DNA from: an uncultured bacterium
GTDB taxonomy: Bacteria > Verrucomicrobiota > Kiritimatiellia > PWTM01
Length of the DNA: 64,000 bases
Assembly: GCA_938010045.1 (NCBI GenBank)
Contig: CALLFZ010000008.1
Location: 1 to 64,000, forward strand
Direction: 5' to 3'
Part shown: positions 40,281 to 50,101 of the stretch, in pieces
Numbering within the stretch: position 1 is the first letter of the stretch
How the letters are laid out: each line of letters opens with the position of its first letter
Notes under the pieces: generated by a model
Databases searched by the model: none
Told to the model about the DNA's origin: nothing
Seen by the model: the letters and a program-made list of their open reading frames with translations, nothing else
Program-made: the position numbers and the translations under genes

Positions 40281-41135
40281 CTAGCGCGTGGCGGCGGGAG
40301 TCGAGGTCGGCGGCCGATCGTTTCCTGTTGACGCCGCCAGCACACCATGGCGCTCGAACCATGCGCGAATCGCGTTGAACACATCGGCCTCGCGCGCGCG
40401 GTCCACATCATGCCCCACCCCGGGCCAGACGATCCTCTCATTCGGGACGCCGGCCTCGTCGAGCAAACGTTTCAGCGCGTCCGACTGCGCCGGCCGAACC
40501 ACGGGGTCGTCGGCGCCATGGAGCATGAGCATGGGGGTGCGCACGTTTCGGACGATCTCCGGTCCCGGCGCGGGAAATCCCTCGCGCGGCGCCATCCCGC
40601 TGCCGCTGATCGCGGCGGCCGCCAACGGTTCCTCGGCCGCCAACGCGATCGTCACAAAGCCGCCCATGCTGTGGCCATACGCCGCGAGGCGCCGCCGGTC
40701 CACGTCCGGCCGCGCGCGCAGCCATGCGACGCAAAACCGCGCTCGCCGCACATTCTCCGCGCTGGCGCCGAACGTTGAGCGATCGGAGGACGAACCGCCC
40801 GGTCCGGTCTCGGCCTGGGCGTGGGTGTAGTCCGGCGCAATTACGATCATACCCCAACGCGCAAACTCGCGTGCTTTGGTGAGACCGAAGGTCGCGGCGC
40901 GACCTCCGAGGCCGTGGCTGACCACGACGGCCGGGAACGGACCGTCGCCCGCAGGTCGCACCAGGATGCCCCGCACCGAGTGGCGGACACTGCTCCAGCG
41001 AACGCTTCCGTCGTCCAGACGTTGGGTCGTGATCTCGTCCGCGGGATCGGCAGCGATTCCGTTCACGGCCATGAACGCGATGGCAAGGGCGATGCGCAAC
41101 CAGAGCAAGGGAATCGAGATGATCATAGTCATCAA
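40281..41135 (-). CDS. Alpha/beta hydrolase (dienelactone hydrolase-like), signal peptide
   Basis: FPAVVVSHGLGGRAATFGLTKAREFARWGMIVIAPDYTH; LAAYGHSMGGFVTIAL; MLMLHGADDPVV; IVWPGVGHD. Confidence 0.9.
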   Translation of the reverse strand: MMTMIISIPLLWLRIALAIAFMAVNGIAADPADEITTQRLDDGSVRWSSVRHSVRGILVRPAGDGPFPAVVVSHGLGGRAATFGLTKAREFARWGMIVIAPDYTHAQAETGPGGSSSDRSTFGASAENVRRARFCVAWLRARPDVDRRRLAAYGHSMGGFVTIALAAEEPLAAAAISGSGMAPREGFPAPGPEIVRNVRTPMLMLHGADDPVVRPAQSDALKRLLDEAGVPNERIVWPGVGHDVDRAREADVFNAIRAWFERHGVLAASTGNDRPPTSTPAATR

Positions 41136-41210
41136 ACGCGTTCGGACCCGCGGTCATTGTCAGGTGCGCCGAAGAGCGTGGTCCTGGCCGGAAGGTGAAA
41201 CCGCCGCGGG

Positions 41211-43469
41211 TCAGCGGCCACGTTCACGCGGCGGTTCTCGAGACGGCTCCACCCCCTGAGGGGACAGCGCTCGTGCGACCTCGGCCAGCAGATCTGAGGT
41301 CGGATAAGGTTTCTGGATGAACGGCCAGCCGCGCTCGCGAACCATCTCCCAACGCGAGTAATCATCCGGGTAGCCGCTAACCAGGATCACCGCGATGTTG
41401 GGGCGTTGCCGGCGCAGCTCGTCGGCGAGGTCGACCCCATTGCCGTCGGGGAGAACCACATCGGAAAAGATCAGGTCGACCGACGGACCGATCTCCGCAA
41501 ACAGCGCGCGCGCGGCGGCGGCGCTATGGGCAACGCTGACACGGTAGCCCGCGGCTTCAAGAACGCGTTTGGCCAACCGGGCGATGCTGACTTCGTCCTC
41601 GACCACCAGGACGTGCCGCTCCCGGGCCACCGGTGGCGGCGGCGCGCCGGGAGTCGCTGATGGGCCGGCCGTCGGCAGGTAGATTCGAAAGCAAGTGCCT
41701 TGCCCGGGCTCGCTGTACACGTGAATCCATCCGCCATGCTGCTGGACGATGCCATAGACGGTCGCAAGACCGAGCCCGGTGCCGCGGCCCCATCCCTTCG
41801 CGGTGAAAAAGGGCTCGAACAAGTGTCGGCGCACGTCCTCCGGAATCCCCGGCCCGGTGTCGCGAATCGAGAGACACGCGAACGTGCCCGGCCGAGCGTC
41901 GGCGAAAATGGCCACGTCATCGGGCTGAAACGTGACCACGCGTGTCGTGATGGTCAGACGGCCTCCTTGGGGCATGGCCTCACCCGCGTTGGCCACAAGG
42001 TTCATGACGACCGTTTCGACCTGGCCCGGGTCGGCCATCACCGGAGCGAGAGTCTCGTCGAGCTCCAAAACCACTTCGATCTGCTCGCCGATCACGCGCC
42101 GGATCAGATCCGCGAGGCCGCGCAACAGATCGTTCAGGTTGATCGAACGCGGGTCAATGATTTGCCGGCGGCTGAACGCCAGCAGCCGACGCGTGACATC
42201 CGTCGCCTGGCGCGCGGCGGCGCGGATCGTCTCCACATCGGCCCGCCCCGGATCACCGTCGGGAAAGCGGGCGGCGACGAACTCAAGGTAACCGAGGATG
42301 GTTTGCAACAGGTTGTTGAAATCGTGCGCGATGCCGCCGGCCAGCCGGCTCACGCTCTCCATACGCGCCGCTTGTGCCAACTGTTCCCGCAGCGCTTCCG
42401 CCTCGGTGACGTCCTCCTTGATGGCAATGAAACGCTCGATGGAGCCATCGGGCCGCCGCAGCGGCGTGATGGTCATGCGCTCGGTGTAGAGCGAGCCGTC
42501 CTTGCGGCGATTGACGAGCGTTCCGCGCCACACTTCGCCCCGGAGGATGGTGGCCCACATCTGCTCGTAGAACGCGGCCTCGTGGCGGCCGGATTTCAGC
42601 AGGCGCGGAAACTGTCCGATCGCCTCCTCGCGGCTGTAGCCCGTCATGAGCGAAAACGCCGTATTCACCCACTGGATGCGGCCGTCGGCGTCGGTGATCA
42701 CAATGCCGTTCGCAACAGCCTCGACGGCGGCCTCGAGCTGGCGGACGCGCTCATCCGCCGCGATGGCCGAGCTGATGTCGCGCCCGACCATGATGACCGG
42801 CGGGGTGCCCGGCGCCGCGATGGCGCTCCAGGAGAACGTGCGCCATGAGCCGTCTCGATGCCGACAGCGGGCCAGGAAATGGACAATCCCCTCGCCCTGT
42901 TCGATTCGGCGCCAGGCGCCGATCGCCCGGTCGCGATCTTCGGGGTGCAAGCAGTCGGCCAGGCTGGCCGTCTCCGGCTCGCCGAGCAGCCGGCGCAGGG
43001 CAAGGTTGACGGCGGCGATCTGGCCATCCGGCGAAAGCCGTGCGAGCGCCACCGGCAGATGATCGCACAAAAACGGCGGCAGCACCGAGACAGAGCAAGC
43101 CGCCCAAAGCATCCAGCTTTGGAGAATGTGCAGACCGCCGGGCGGCGCGAAGACCCTCGGCGGAAGCGGGAGCACGCGAGCGTCGGCGGCCCCATCCGTT
43201 GCCGGAGCCGCAGCGATCCGAATGATCGGGATCGAGATCATCGAGCGGTCCGCAAGGGCCAGCGCCTCATCGAGGTCGTGCGGATCTCTGGACTCGATGA
43301 CCAACAGCGCACCGGGCGGAACGGACGAGCGCGCCACCGCGACAGACGCCACCGGATGAACGTCCAACCCCGCTGGCTGGGCTCGGTCGCGCAAGCGGGC
43401 CCACACGCGACCGGGACCGATCCAGAAAATCGGACGCGCCCTCCAGTCGTTCGAGTACGAAAACCCCAT
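41211..43469 (-). CDS. PAS-domain hybrid sensor histidine kinase with C-terminal receiver domain
   Basis: GIVITDADGRIQWVNTAFSLMTGYSREEAIG; ARMESVSRLAGGIAHDFNNLLQTILGYLEF; DTGPGIPEDVRRHLFEPFFTAKGWGRGTGLGLATVYGIV; receiver VLVVEDEVSIARLAKRVLEAAG..DLIFSDVVLPDGNG. Confidence 0.95.
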   Translation of the reverse strand: MGFSYSNDWRARPIFWIGPGRVWARLRDRAQPAGLDVHPVASVAVARSSVPPGALLVIESRDPHDLDEALALADRSMISIPIIRIAAAPATDGAADARVLPLPPRVFAPPGGLHILQSWMLWAACSVSVLPPFLCDHLPVALARLSPDGQIAAVNLALRRLLGEPETASLADCLHPEDRDRAIGAWRRIEQGEGIVHFLARCRHRDGSWRTFSWSAIAAPGTPPVIMVGRDISSAIAADERVRQLEAAVEAVANGIVITDADGRIQWVNTAFSLMTGYSREEAIGQFPRLLKSGRHEAAFYEQMWATILRGEVWRGTLVNRRKDGSLYTERMTITPLRRPDGSIERFIAIKEDVTEAEALREQLAQAARMESVSRLAGGIAHDFNNLLQTILGYLEFVAARFPDGDPGRADVETIRAAARQATDVTRRLLAFSRRQIIDPRSINLNDLLRGLADLIRRVIGEQIEVVLELDETLAPVMADPGQVETVVMNLVANAGEAMPQGGRLTITTRVVTFQPDDVAIFADARPGTFACLSIRDTGPGIPEDVRRHLFEPFFTAKGWGRGTGLGLATVYGIVQQHGGWIHVYSEPGQGTCFRIYLPTAGPSATPGAPPPPVARERHVLVVEDEVSIARLAKRVLEAAGYRVSVAHSAAAARALFAEIGPSVDLIFSDVVLPDGNGVDLADELRRQRPNIAVILVSGYPDDYSRWEMVRERGWPFIQKPYPTSDLLAEVARALSPQGVEPSREPPRERGR

Positions 43470-43724
43470 GTCTTCCTTCTATCACGTGCACAGACGGAAA
43501 GCGATTCGCAAGAGACGGACGTCGAACCACGGCCGGGCTCGCCGAAGCCTGTGGCGAAGGCGTCTTGGCCGCTGGAACGCTGTAGTTCCGCCGGTCCCTC
43601 GGCGGAAGATCTGGGGCAAGAAAGCTCCGGCGGCAGAGCGCCGCAGCTACAGCAGAGCGCCGGAGCTTGGCGCTATAGTTCCGCGAGGCGGGACACAGAG
43701 GATGGGGACAATGCGGGCTGGATT

Positions 43725-44013
43725 CGGACGCCGTGGAAGGCGTCCGTCCAGGCATCGAGGCCCTCAATCAGAGGAAAAGGCAGGTGCCGCTCCCCCATCG
43801 ACCAGGCGACCAGGTTCCTGGCCCCATTTGCCCGCGATGGAATTGGAAGGACGGCTCCCACGCCCTCCGCGATGGTTGAAGGGTCGAAACATTTTTGTTT
43901 TGGGAACTCGGCGAGAACAAACGGTGGTGCGGGGTCGTTGGGGTCAACGATGTTCGCCTCCCTTCGCCGAGACTTTGATGTATCGCTCACCCCCCACAGC
44001 GCAATCGGCTCAC
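43725..44013 (+). repeat. Dispersed intergenic repeat, copy C
   Basis: ggattcggacgccgtggaaggc...gcgatggaattggaaggacggctcccacgccctccgcgatggttgaagggtcgaaacattt...cggggtcgttggggtcaacgatgttcgcctcccttcgccg aligns with copy D 52815-53085. Confidence 0.85.
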
Positions 44014-44091
44014 GGGTGGGCGCCGCAGCTAGACGGTGGCCCACGAAACCGCTATACTAATGTGCCATTGTGGCCGCGGGGCCGCCCTCCC

Positions 44092-45288
44092 ATGCGTCGC
44101 AAACGCACATATGACCCACCCGAGAGCCCGACCTCGGTCGGTTGGACGGAAGCCCGAACCCTCCGGCTCGCCGACGCGCGCCGGCCGTTCCGGCTCGAAC
44201 AGGGCGGCGTGCTGCGGGAGGTTGACGTCGAGTACGAAACCTACGGCGAGCTGAGCCGGAACCGCGACAACGTTGTGCTGGTGCTGCATGCCCTCTCGGG
44301 CGACGCGCACGCGGCGGGCTGGGACCGAAAAGCGGAAGCGACCGGCCGCACCTGGCGCCTGCGGCGCCCCGGCTGGTGGGATGGCATGATCGGACCGGGC
44401 AAGGCGATCGACACGCGGCGCTGGCACGTCATCTGTTCCAACGTTCTGGGCAGTTGTTATGGCACCACCGGCCCCGCCTCACTGGACCCCGCGACGGCAC
44501 GCCCGTACGGGCTGCGGTTCCCAACCGTGACCGTGGGAGACTGGGTGCGTCTGCAGGCCATGCTGCTGGACCGGCTCGGCCTCCGGCGCGTCTACGCGGT
44601 GATCGGCGGATCGCTCGGCGGCCAGCAGGCGCTGGAGTGGGCCCTGCGCTATCCCGACCGCGTGGAGTCCTGCTTGGTGCTGTGCGCCTCGGCGCGACTC
44701 TCGGCGCAGGGACTGGCGTTCAATGCGGTGGGCCGGCACGCCATCCTCACCGACCCCCACTTCCGCCACGGCGACTACTACGACGGCGGTCCGAAACCGA
44801 ACACCGGCCTGGCGGTGGCGCGGATGATGGCGCACATCACGTATCTCTCCGAGCGCGGCATGCATCTGAAGTTCGGACGGCGGCGCCGCGACGATCCGGA
44901 CGAGGCGGTGGGCTTCGGCATCGCGTTCGAGGTCGAAAGCTACCTCTCCCATCAGGGCCGCGCCTTCGTTGAGCGGTTCGATGCGAACAGCTACCTCTAC
45001 ATCACGCGCGCCATGGATCTCTACGATGCGGCCAACGCGTGGGGGGGCGGCGACCTTGTCCGCGCCTGCCGGCGGATCCGGGCGCGGACGATGCTGATGT
45101 CGTTCTCATCGGACTGGCTGTATTCGCCCCGGCAGAGCGCGGAGCTTGCGCTGGCCATGTGCCGCGCCGGCCAAACCGTCACGTTTGTCGAGGTGCCCTC
45201 CGATCTCGGCCACGACGCGTTCCTCGTCGAGCTGGACAAAGTGGGGCGACTCGTGCGGGCATTTCTCGAATCCGGGAGGCGATCGTGA
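44092..45288 (+). CDS. metX: Homoserine O-acetyltransferase
   Basis: VVLVLHALSGDAHAAGWD; WWDGMIGPGKAIDTRRWHVICSNVLGSCYGTTGPASLDP; VIGGSLGGQQALEWALRYPDRV; GHDAFLVE. Confidence 0.95.
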   Translation: MRRKRTYDPPESPTSVGWTEARTLRLADARRPFRLEQGGVLREVDVEYETYGELSRNRDNVVLVLHALSGDAHAAGWDRKAEATGRTWRLRRPGWWDGMIGPGKAIDTRRWHVICSNVLGSCYGTTGPASLDPATARPYGLRFPTVTVGDWVRLQAMLLDRLGLRRVYAVIGGSLGGQQALEWALRYPDRVESCLVLCASARLSAQGLAFNAVGRHAILTDPHFRHGDYYDGGPKPNTGLAVARMMAHITYLSERGMHLKFGRRRRDDPDEAVGFGIAFEVESYLSHQGRAFVERFDANSYLYITRAMDLYDAANAWGGGDLVRACRRIRARTMLMSFSSDWLYSPRQSAELALAMCRAGQTVTFVEVPSDLGHDAFLVELDKVGRLVRAFLESGRRS

Positions 45289-46109
45289 GCGGGCGTGCCG
45301 GTCGGAAACGGTGCTCACGGGGGCCGCTTCGGCAGTGCCCGCGCTGCGAGCGGCTGGCTCGGGTGTTGTGCTGGCTCGACCCGGCGCTGCGACGCACATC
45401 GGCCCAAGGTGATCTCCTGAAGAGATACCAGCAGTATGCGGCGCGTCCGCCGCGCGCCTCCGTGGAACGATGGCAGGACCCGATCATTGTGCGAGCGATT
45501 CCGCGCGGCGCCTCGGTGCTCGATCTCGGGTGCGGCTCGGGCGAGCTGCTCTCCGCGTTGATGAAGCGCCGCGCCGTCCGGGCGCAGGGCATCGAACTGG
45601 ACGCGCACGAAGTCATGCGCTGCATCGAGCGCGGCGTACCCGTGTTCCAGTGCGACCTTGACCAGGGGCTGGCGGGCTTCGCCGACGGGGCGTTCGACTA
45701 CGTGGTGCTCGAAGAGACGCTTCAGACATTGCGGCGCCCGCTCGCCGTCCTGCGCGAAATGCTGCGCGTCGGCCGGCACGGCATCGTCTCGTTCCCGAAC
45801 TTCGCGTGGTGGCGCGTGAGACTTTCGCTGATGCTCGAAGGTCGGATGCCGGAGACGGAACGGCTACCGTATCGGTGGTACGATACCCCCAACATCCATC
45901 TGTTCACGCTTCGCGATTTTCTCGAATGGGCGCAGCGGGAGGGCGTGGAGATTCTGAGCGGTTACTCTTGCACCAACGGAACCGTCCGGCTGATGCGGGA
46001 GGATGACAACCTCGAGGCAGAAGAGGCGCTACTGTTCCTTCGCCGCGCCCCTCGCCGCCGCCCGCGGCCCGCTGGCCGCTCGGCGCCTCCCCAGCCGCGG
46101 GCCTCCTGA
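45285..46109 (+). CDS. metW: MetW-like methyltransferase domain protein
   Basis: WQDPIIVRAIPRGASVLDLGCGSGELLSALMKRRAVRAQGIELDAHEVMRCIERGVPVFQCDLDQGL; SFPNFAWWRVRLSLMLEGRMPETERLPYRWYDTPNIHLFTLRDF; GTGA overlap with metX. Confidence 0.92.
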   Translation: MSGRAGRKRCSRGPLRQCPRCERLARVLCWLDPALRRTSAQGDLLKRYQQYAARPPRASVERWQDPIIVRAIPRGASVLDLGCGSGELLSALMKRRAVRAQGIELDAHEVMRCIERGVPVFQCDLDQGLAGFADGAFDYVVLEETLQTLRRPLAVLREMLRVGRHGIVSFPNFAWWRVRLSLMLEGRMPETERLPYRWYDTPNIHLFTLRDFLEWAQREGVEILSGYSCTNGTVRLMREDDNLEAEEALLFLRRAPRRRPRPAGRSAPPQPRAS

Positions 46110-46231
46110 CCGCCGACCTCGAGGCCTCCCGGCCTCACGTTCGCCTCGGAGGGCGATACGGCTCTGGGTCATGGGGCATCGCTCTCCGCTGAACAATGTG
46201 GCATAGTAGTCTCCGAAGGAGAGCATGTGTC

Positions 46232-47218
46232 ATGGCGCGTCATCCGAACCGTCGAGGGTTTCTAAAAGCCTCCGTCGCCAGCGCGTTCGCCACGCCGCTG
46301 GTCATCAGCCCAGAGGAACGCCATCTGCTGGCCGCCGCTCCGGCGACGCCACCGGCTTCCCCGGCGACGGCACCCCAGTGTCCGAGCGGCCAACTGGGCG
46401 GAGCAACGGTCAGCCGTCTGATCTGCGGCGGCAACTTGATCAGCGGCTACGCGCACAGCCGCGATCTCATCTACGTCTCGCGGCTGCTCAAGGCGTACTT
46501 CACCGACGAAAAAGTGATGGAGACGTGGGCCATCTGTGAGCGACACGGAGTGAACACGATGATTCTGAATCCCTCCGACCGCCGCGCGATCGAGCTGTAT
46601 CGCACCTACCGTCGGCAGGGCGGAACGATCCAGTACATCGCGCAGCTCGACGGCAAACCGAACGGCATGGACCGCGGCATCGAAGAGGCGGTCGAAACGG
46701 AGGCGGTCGCGATCTTGCTCGTCGGCAACCTCGGCGACCAATGGTCTCGCGAGGGCGAAGCGGGCGTCGCGAAGATCCGCGACTTCGTCGCGAAGGTCCA
46801 GGCTCATGGCGTGCCCGCCGGGGTCGCCGGCCACGAGATCCGCACCGCGAAAGTCTGCGAGGCGGCCGGCATTGCGCCCGATTTTTACATGAAGACCCTC
46901 CACAGTGATCGTTACTTCTCCGCCCGACGGCCGGATCAAACCAACGACGTCATCGACAACTACGCCGTGGACAACTACTGGTGCAAGGACGCCGAAGAGA
47001 CCATCCAATTCATGGCCACGGTTCGGCGTCCGTGGCTCGCCTACAAGGTGCTGGCGGCCGGCGCGATCCGGCCGCGCGATGGATTCCGGTACGCGTTCGA
47101 ATGCGGCGCCGACTTCTGCGTCGTCGGCATGTTCGACTTTCAAATCACCGAGGACGTCGCTGCCGCGAACGAAGTGCTCGCGAAACTCTCCGGTCGCACG
47201 CGGCCCTGGATCGCATGA
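46232..47218 (+). CDS. Tat-exported aldo/keto-reductase-like TIM-barrel protein
   Basis: NRRGFLKASVASAFATPLVIS Tat-like signal; VSRLICGGNLISGYAHSRDLIYVSRLLKAYFTDEKVMETW.. Confidence 0.7.
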   Translation: MARHPNRRGFLKASVASAFATPLVISPEERHLLAAAPATPPASPATAPQCPSGQLGGATVSRLICGGNLISGYAHSRDLIYVSRLLKAYFTDEKVMETWAICERHGVNTMILNPSDRRAIELYRTYRRQGGTIQYIAQLDGKPNGMDRGIEEAVETEAVAILLVGNLGDQWSREGEAGVAKIRDFVAKVQAHGVPAGVAGHEIRTAKVCEAAGIAPDFYMKTLHSDRYFSARRPDQTNDVIDNYAVDNYWCKDAEETIQFMATVRRPWLAYKVLAAGAIRPRDGFRYAFECGADFCVVGMFDFQITEDVAAANEVLAKLSGRTRPWIA

Positions 47219-48177
47219 GGCCACGTGCCGCCCTCCTGCAGCGCCATCGCTGGCGCCGCACGGGGCTCCGGGTCTGGGTCCTTGCGCTCGCGGCAGCGGC
47301 CGCCGGCGCTCGGTCCGCTGAGCCGCCCGCCCCCCGCGCATTTGCCTGGGCCGCACGCAAGGGCGACGCCATCGTGCATCTGGTCGGCACCGTGCATGCC
47401 GGCACGGCGGACCAGGCGAAGCATTGGCCCGTCGAACTTGAGACCTGTTGGCCTCGGACCGACGCCCTGCTGGTGGAAGCCGACACAAGCGACGCCGCCG
47501 CGATCGCGGCGCTGGTTCAACGCCACGGGATTGCCGCATCGGCCGCCGAGGCATGGGGGGATCGGTGCACGGAGACTCTCCGGGAACGCCTGCGCCGCTC
47601 GCTCGGCGAGCTGCCGCCGGGGGCCGACCGCATGCGCCCATGGCTGCTGATGCAGGCCGTCGTGGCCGCCCATCTCGCGCAGCACGGCCTTCATTCGCAC
47701 TACGGTCTCGACGCCCGGCTCGTGGCGCGCGCGCGCGCGGAGCGCCGGCGGATCGTCGAAATCGAGGGCGCCGAGTACCAGTTTCGCATCTTCGCGCAAG
47801 CGCCGCTCGAGATCCAAGTCGCGATGCTCACGGATGCGCTCGACGACATCGAGTCCGGCGAGGCCGCGCGCGAAGTGCGGCGCATCATGGAGCTCTGCGA
47901 GACGGCGGACGTCGACGCGCTCGAGCGGTGGTACTCCGAGTTGGCCGGCCGAACCCGTCCGGCCGACCGCTACCTGTTCCGCCGCTTGTTCGATGAACGC
48001 CATCCGGCGATGGTCCGCGCCATCGAGCAGAGCGCGGCGCATGGAGCGCGGCCGCTGGTGGCAGTCGGTGCGCTGCACTTCGTCGGCCCGAAAGGACTGA
48101 TTGCTCAGCTCAGGCGCCGTGGCTGGACGGTGGAGCGCATCCAGGCGTCGTCCGTGGAACCCGCCGAAGCGCGTTAA
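47215..48177 (+). CDS. TraB/GumN family protein
   Basis: GDAIVHLVGTVHAGTADQAKHWPVELETCWPRTDALLVEADTSD; RPLVAVGALHFVGPKGLIAQLRRRGWTVERI; ATGA overlap with upstream gene. Confidence 0.85.
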   Translation: MRPRAALLQRHRWRRTGLRVWVLALAAAAAGARSAEPPAPRAFAWAARKGDAIVHLVGTVHAGTADQAKHWPVELETCWPRTDALLVEADTSDAAAIAALVQRHGIAASAAEAWGDRCTETLRERLRRSLGELPPGADRMRPWLLMQAVVAAHLAQHGLHSHYGLDARLVARARAERRRIVEIEGAEYQFRIFAQAPLEIQVAMLTDALDDIESGEAAREVRRIMELCETADVDALERWYSELAGRTRPADRYLFRRLFDERHPAMVRAIEQSAAHGARPLVAVGALHFVGPKGLIAQLRRRGWTVERIQASSVEPAEAR

Positions 48178-48271
48178 GTCCATTTCGAAGTTGGGGCCCG
48201 GCGCCGATCACCCCCGTTGTATCCCAGCCGCGCGGCCCGTACGATCGGCCAATGTGCAGCCGAGCCCGACC

Positions 48272-50101
48272 ATGGTACTCATCACACCGCCGTTCGTGGC
48301 GCCGAACGCGCCCTACCCGGCCACACCGCAACTGGCAGGTTTTCTGCGCCGTTCCGGGTGCGACGTGCGTCAAGTGGACCTCTCGATCGAACTGCTGAAC
48401 TGGGTGTTTTCGAAGCGTGGGCTGGAGGAGCTCGCCGCCGAGACGCGGGATCGGCCGGCCACGTCGCCGGCAGCTCGCCGCTGGCGGCGTCGTTGGCGCA
48501 AATACGCCAACGTCATGGATGCAGCCGTCGAATTTCTGCGCGGCCGGTCGTCCCGCCTGCCCGAACTGCCGCGGGGTCCGAGGTTCCGGGTGCTCGATGA
48601 GCTGCGCCGCGCGCGCTCCCCGATGGCCGCTGACGCCGCACGGGACGAGCGACTGCGCGCCAGTCTGTTTCTGGATGACCTGTTCGATCTAGTGCGCGAA
48701 GCGGTGGATACCCACTTCGGCTTCTCGCGCTACGCCGAACGCCTGGCCGCGGCGGCAACGTCGTTTGAGCCGCTCCGCCGAGCGCTCGAGGAACCACCGG
48801 GTCCACTGGAGGGGAGGCTCGACGATCTCGCGACCGAGTGGGTCCGGCGCGAACGTCCCGGCCTGGTCGGCATCACGGTGCCGTTTCCGGGCACGTTGTA
48901 TGGCGCGCTGCGCGTGGCGCGCGCGATTCGCAAGGCCGCGCCGCGCGCCTTCATCGCGCTCGGCGGCGGCTACGTCAACACCGAACTGCGCGAGCTGCGC
49001 GATCTCCGTTTGTTCGATCGCGTGGACGCGCTCGTGTTCGACGACGGCGAACTGCCGTTGCTTGGCCTTACGCAATGGTTGGGGGCCGGCCGCGCGGGGC
49101 CACCGCCGCCCCGCGTCGCGACGCGCGAGCGGCCACCCGCGGTCGCGCTCGCCGACCCGGCGGCCCGCACCGCGCAGATCCGCCATCGCGACCGGCCCGC
49201 GCCGGACTACCGCGGGCTGCCGCTCGATCTCTACTTCGGGCTTGCCGAGACTCCGAATCCGATGCTGCGGCTCTGGAGCGAACGGTTCTGGAATAAGCTC
49301 GCGCTCGCGCATGGCTGCTACTGGCGACGCTGCGCGTTCTGCGATACCTCGCTCGACTACATCGCGCGATTCGACCCCGCCGATGCGGCGACGGTCGAGC
49401 GGTGGATGGACGAGGTCGCGGCACAGACCGGCCGCGAGGGCTTCCATTTCACCGACGAGGCCGCGCCGCCCGCGCTGCTGTTGGCACTCGCTCGGCGGCT
49501 GGCCTCGCGCGGCGCACCGTACCGCTGGTGGGTGAACATTCGGCTCGAGCCCGCATTCGATGGCGATGCCGCGCGCCTGCTGGCCGACGGCGGCTGCATT
49601 GCCGTGACCGCCGGCCTTGAGTGCGCGCAGGACCGTCTGCTGGCCAAGATGCACAAAGGCATATCCTGTGCCGGGGCGGCCGCCGCCTGCGCGGCCTTGG
49701 CGGAGGCGGGCATTCGCGTGCACCTGTACCTGATGTACGGCTACCCGGGCCAGACAGTCGAAGACATCGTTGAAGCGCTCGAGTTCCTGCGCGCACTGTT
49801 TGCGCGGGGACATGTGCACTCCGCGTACTGGCATCGGTTCGCTCTGACCTGCCACAGCCCGCTGTATCGTCGGGCGCGCTCGCTGGGCCTGCGCGGCCAG
49901 CCACTGCGCGGCGGCTTCGCACACAACGAAGTGCCGTTCGAGGAACCGAGTGCGCCGGACTGGGTGGCCATCGGCGATGCGCTACGGCGTGCGACGTACA
50001 ACTGGATGCTCGGCGTCGCGCTCGATGTGCCCGCGCCGCGCTGGTTTGGGCATACCGCCGCGCGTCGCCGGCCCCGCTCGACCGGTCAGGGGGCCGCGTA
50101 G
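48272..50101 (+). CDS. B12-binding-domain radical SAM protein with CX4CX2C cluster motif
   Basis: MVLITPPFVAPNAPYPATPQLAGFLRRSGCDVRQVDLSIE; FIALGGGYVNTELRELRD; LAHGCYWRRCAFCDTSLDYI; LECAQDRLLAKMHKGIS; YLMYGYPGQT. Confidence 0.85.
   Translation: MVLITPPFVAPNAPYPATPQLAGFLRRSGCDVRQVDLSIELLNWVFSKRGLEELAAETRDRPATSPAARRWRRRWRKYANVMDAAVEFLRGRSSRLPELPRGPRFRVLDELRRARSPMAADAARDERLRASLFLDDLFDLVREAVDTHFGFSRYAERLAAAATSFEPLRRALEEPPGPLEGRLDDLATEWVRRERPGLVGITVPFPGTLYGALRVARAIRKAAPRAFIALGGGYVNTELRELRDLRLFDRVDALVFDDGELPLLGLTQWLGAGRAGPPPPRVATRERPPAVALADPAARTAQIRHRDRPAPDYRGLPLDLYFGLAETPNPMLRLWSERFWNKLALAHGCYWRRCAFCDTSLDYIARFDPADAATVERWMDEVAAQTGREGFHFTDEAAPPALLLALARRLASRGAPYRWWVNIRLEPAFDGDAARLLADGGCIAVTAGLECAQDRLLAKMHKGISCAGAAAACAALAEAGIRVHLYLMYGYPGQTVEDIVEALEFLRALFARGHVHSAYWHRFALTCHSPLYRRARSLGLRGQPLRGGFAHNEVPFEEPSAPDWVAIGDALRRATYNWMLGVALDVPAPRWFGHTAARRRPRSTGQGAA

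Noticed and set aside
43560-43690. Inverted GC-rich segments around gctgtagttccgcc...gcgctatagttccgcgaggcggg
   Set aside because: Suggestive of small inverted repeats, but pairings are short and imperfect; treated as part of the repeat-rich intergenic region rather than a defined RNA.
48101-48272. N-terminal 57-aa extension of the radical SAM ORF
   Set aside because: Overlaps the TraB-family gene; the B12-type start MVLITPPF at 48272 is the natural N-terminus.
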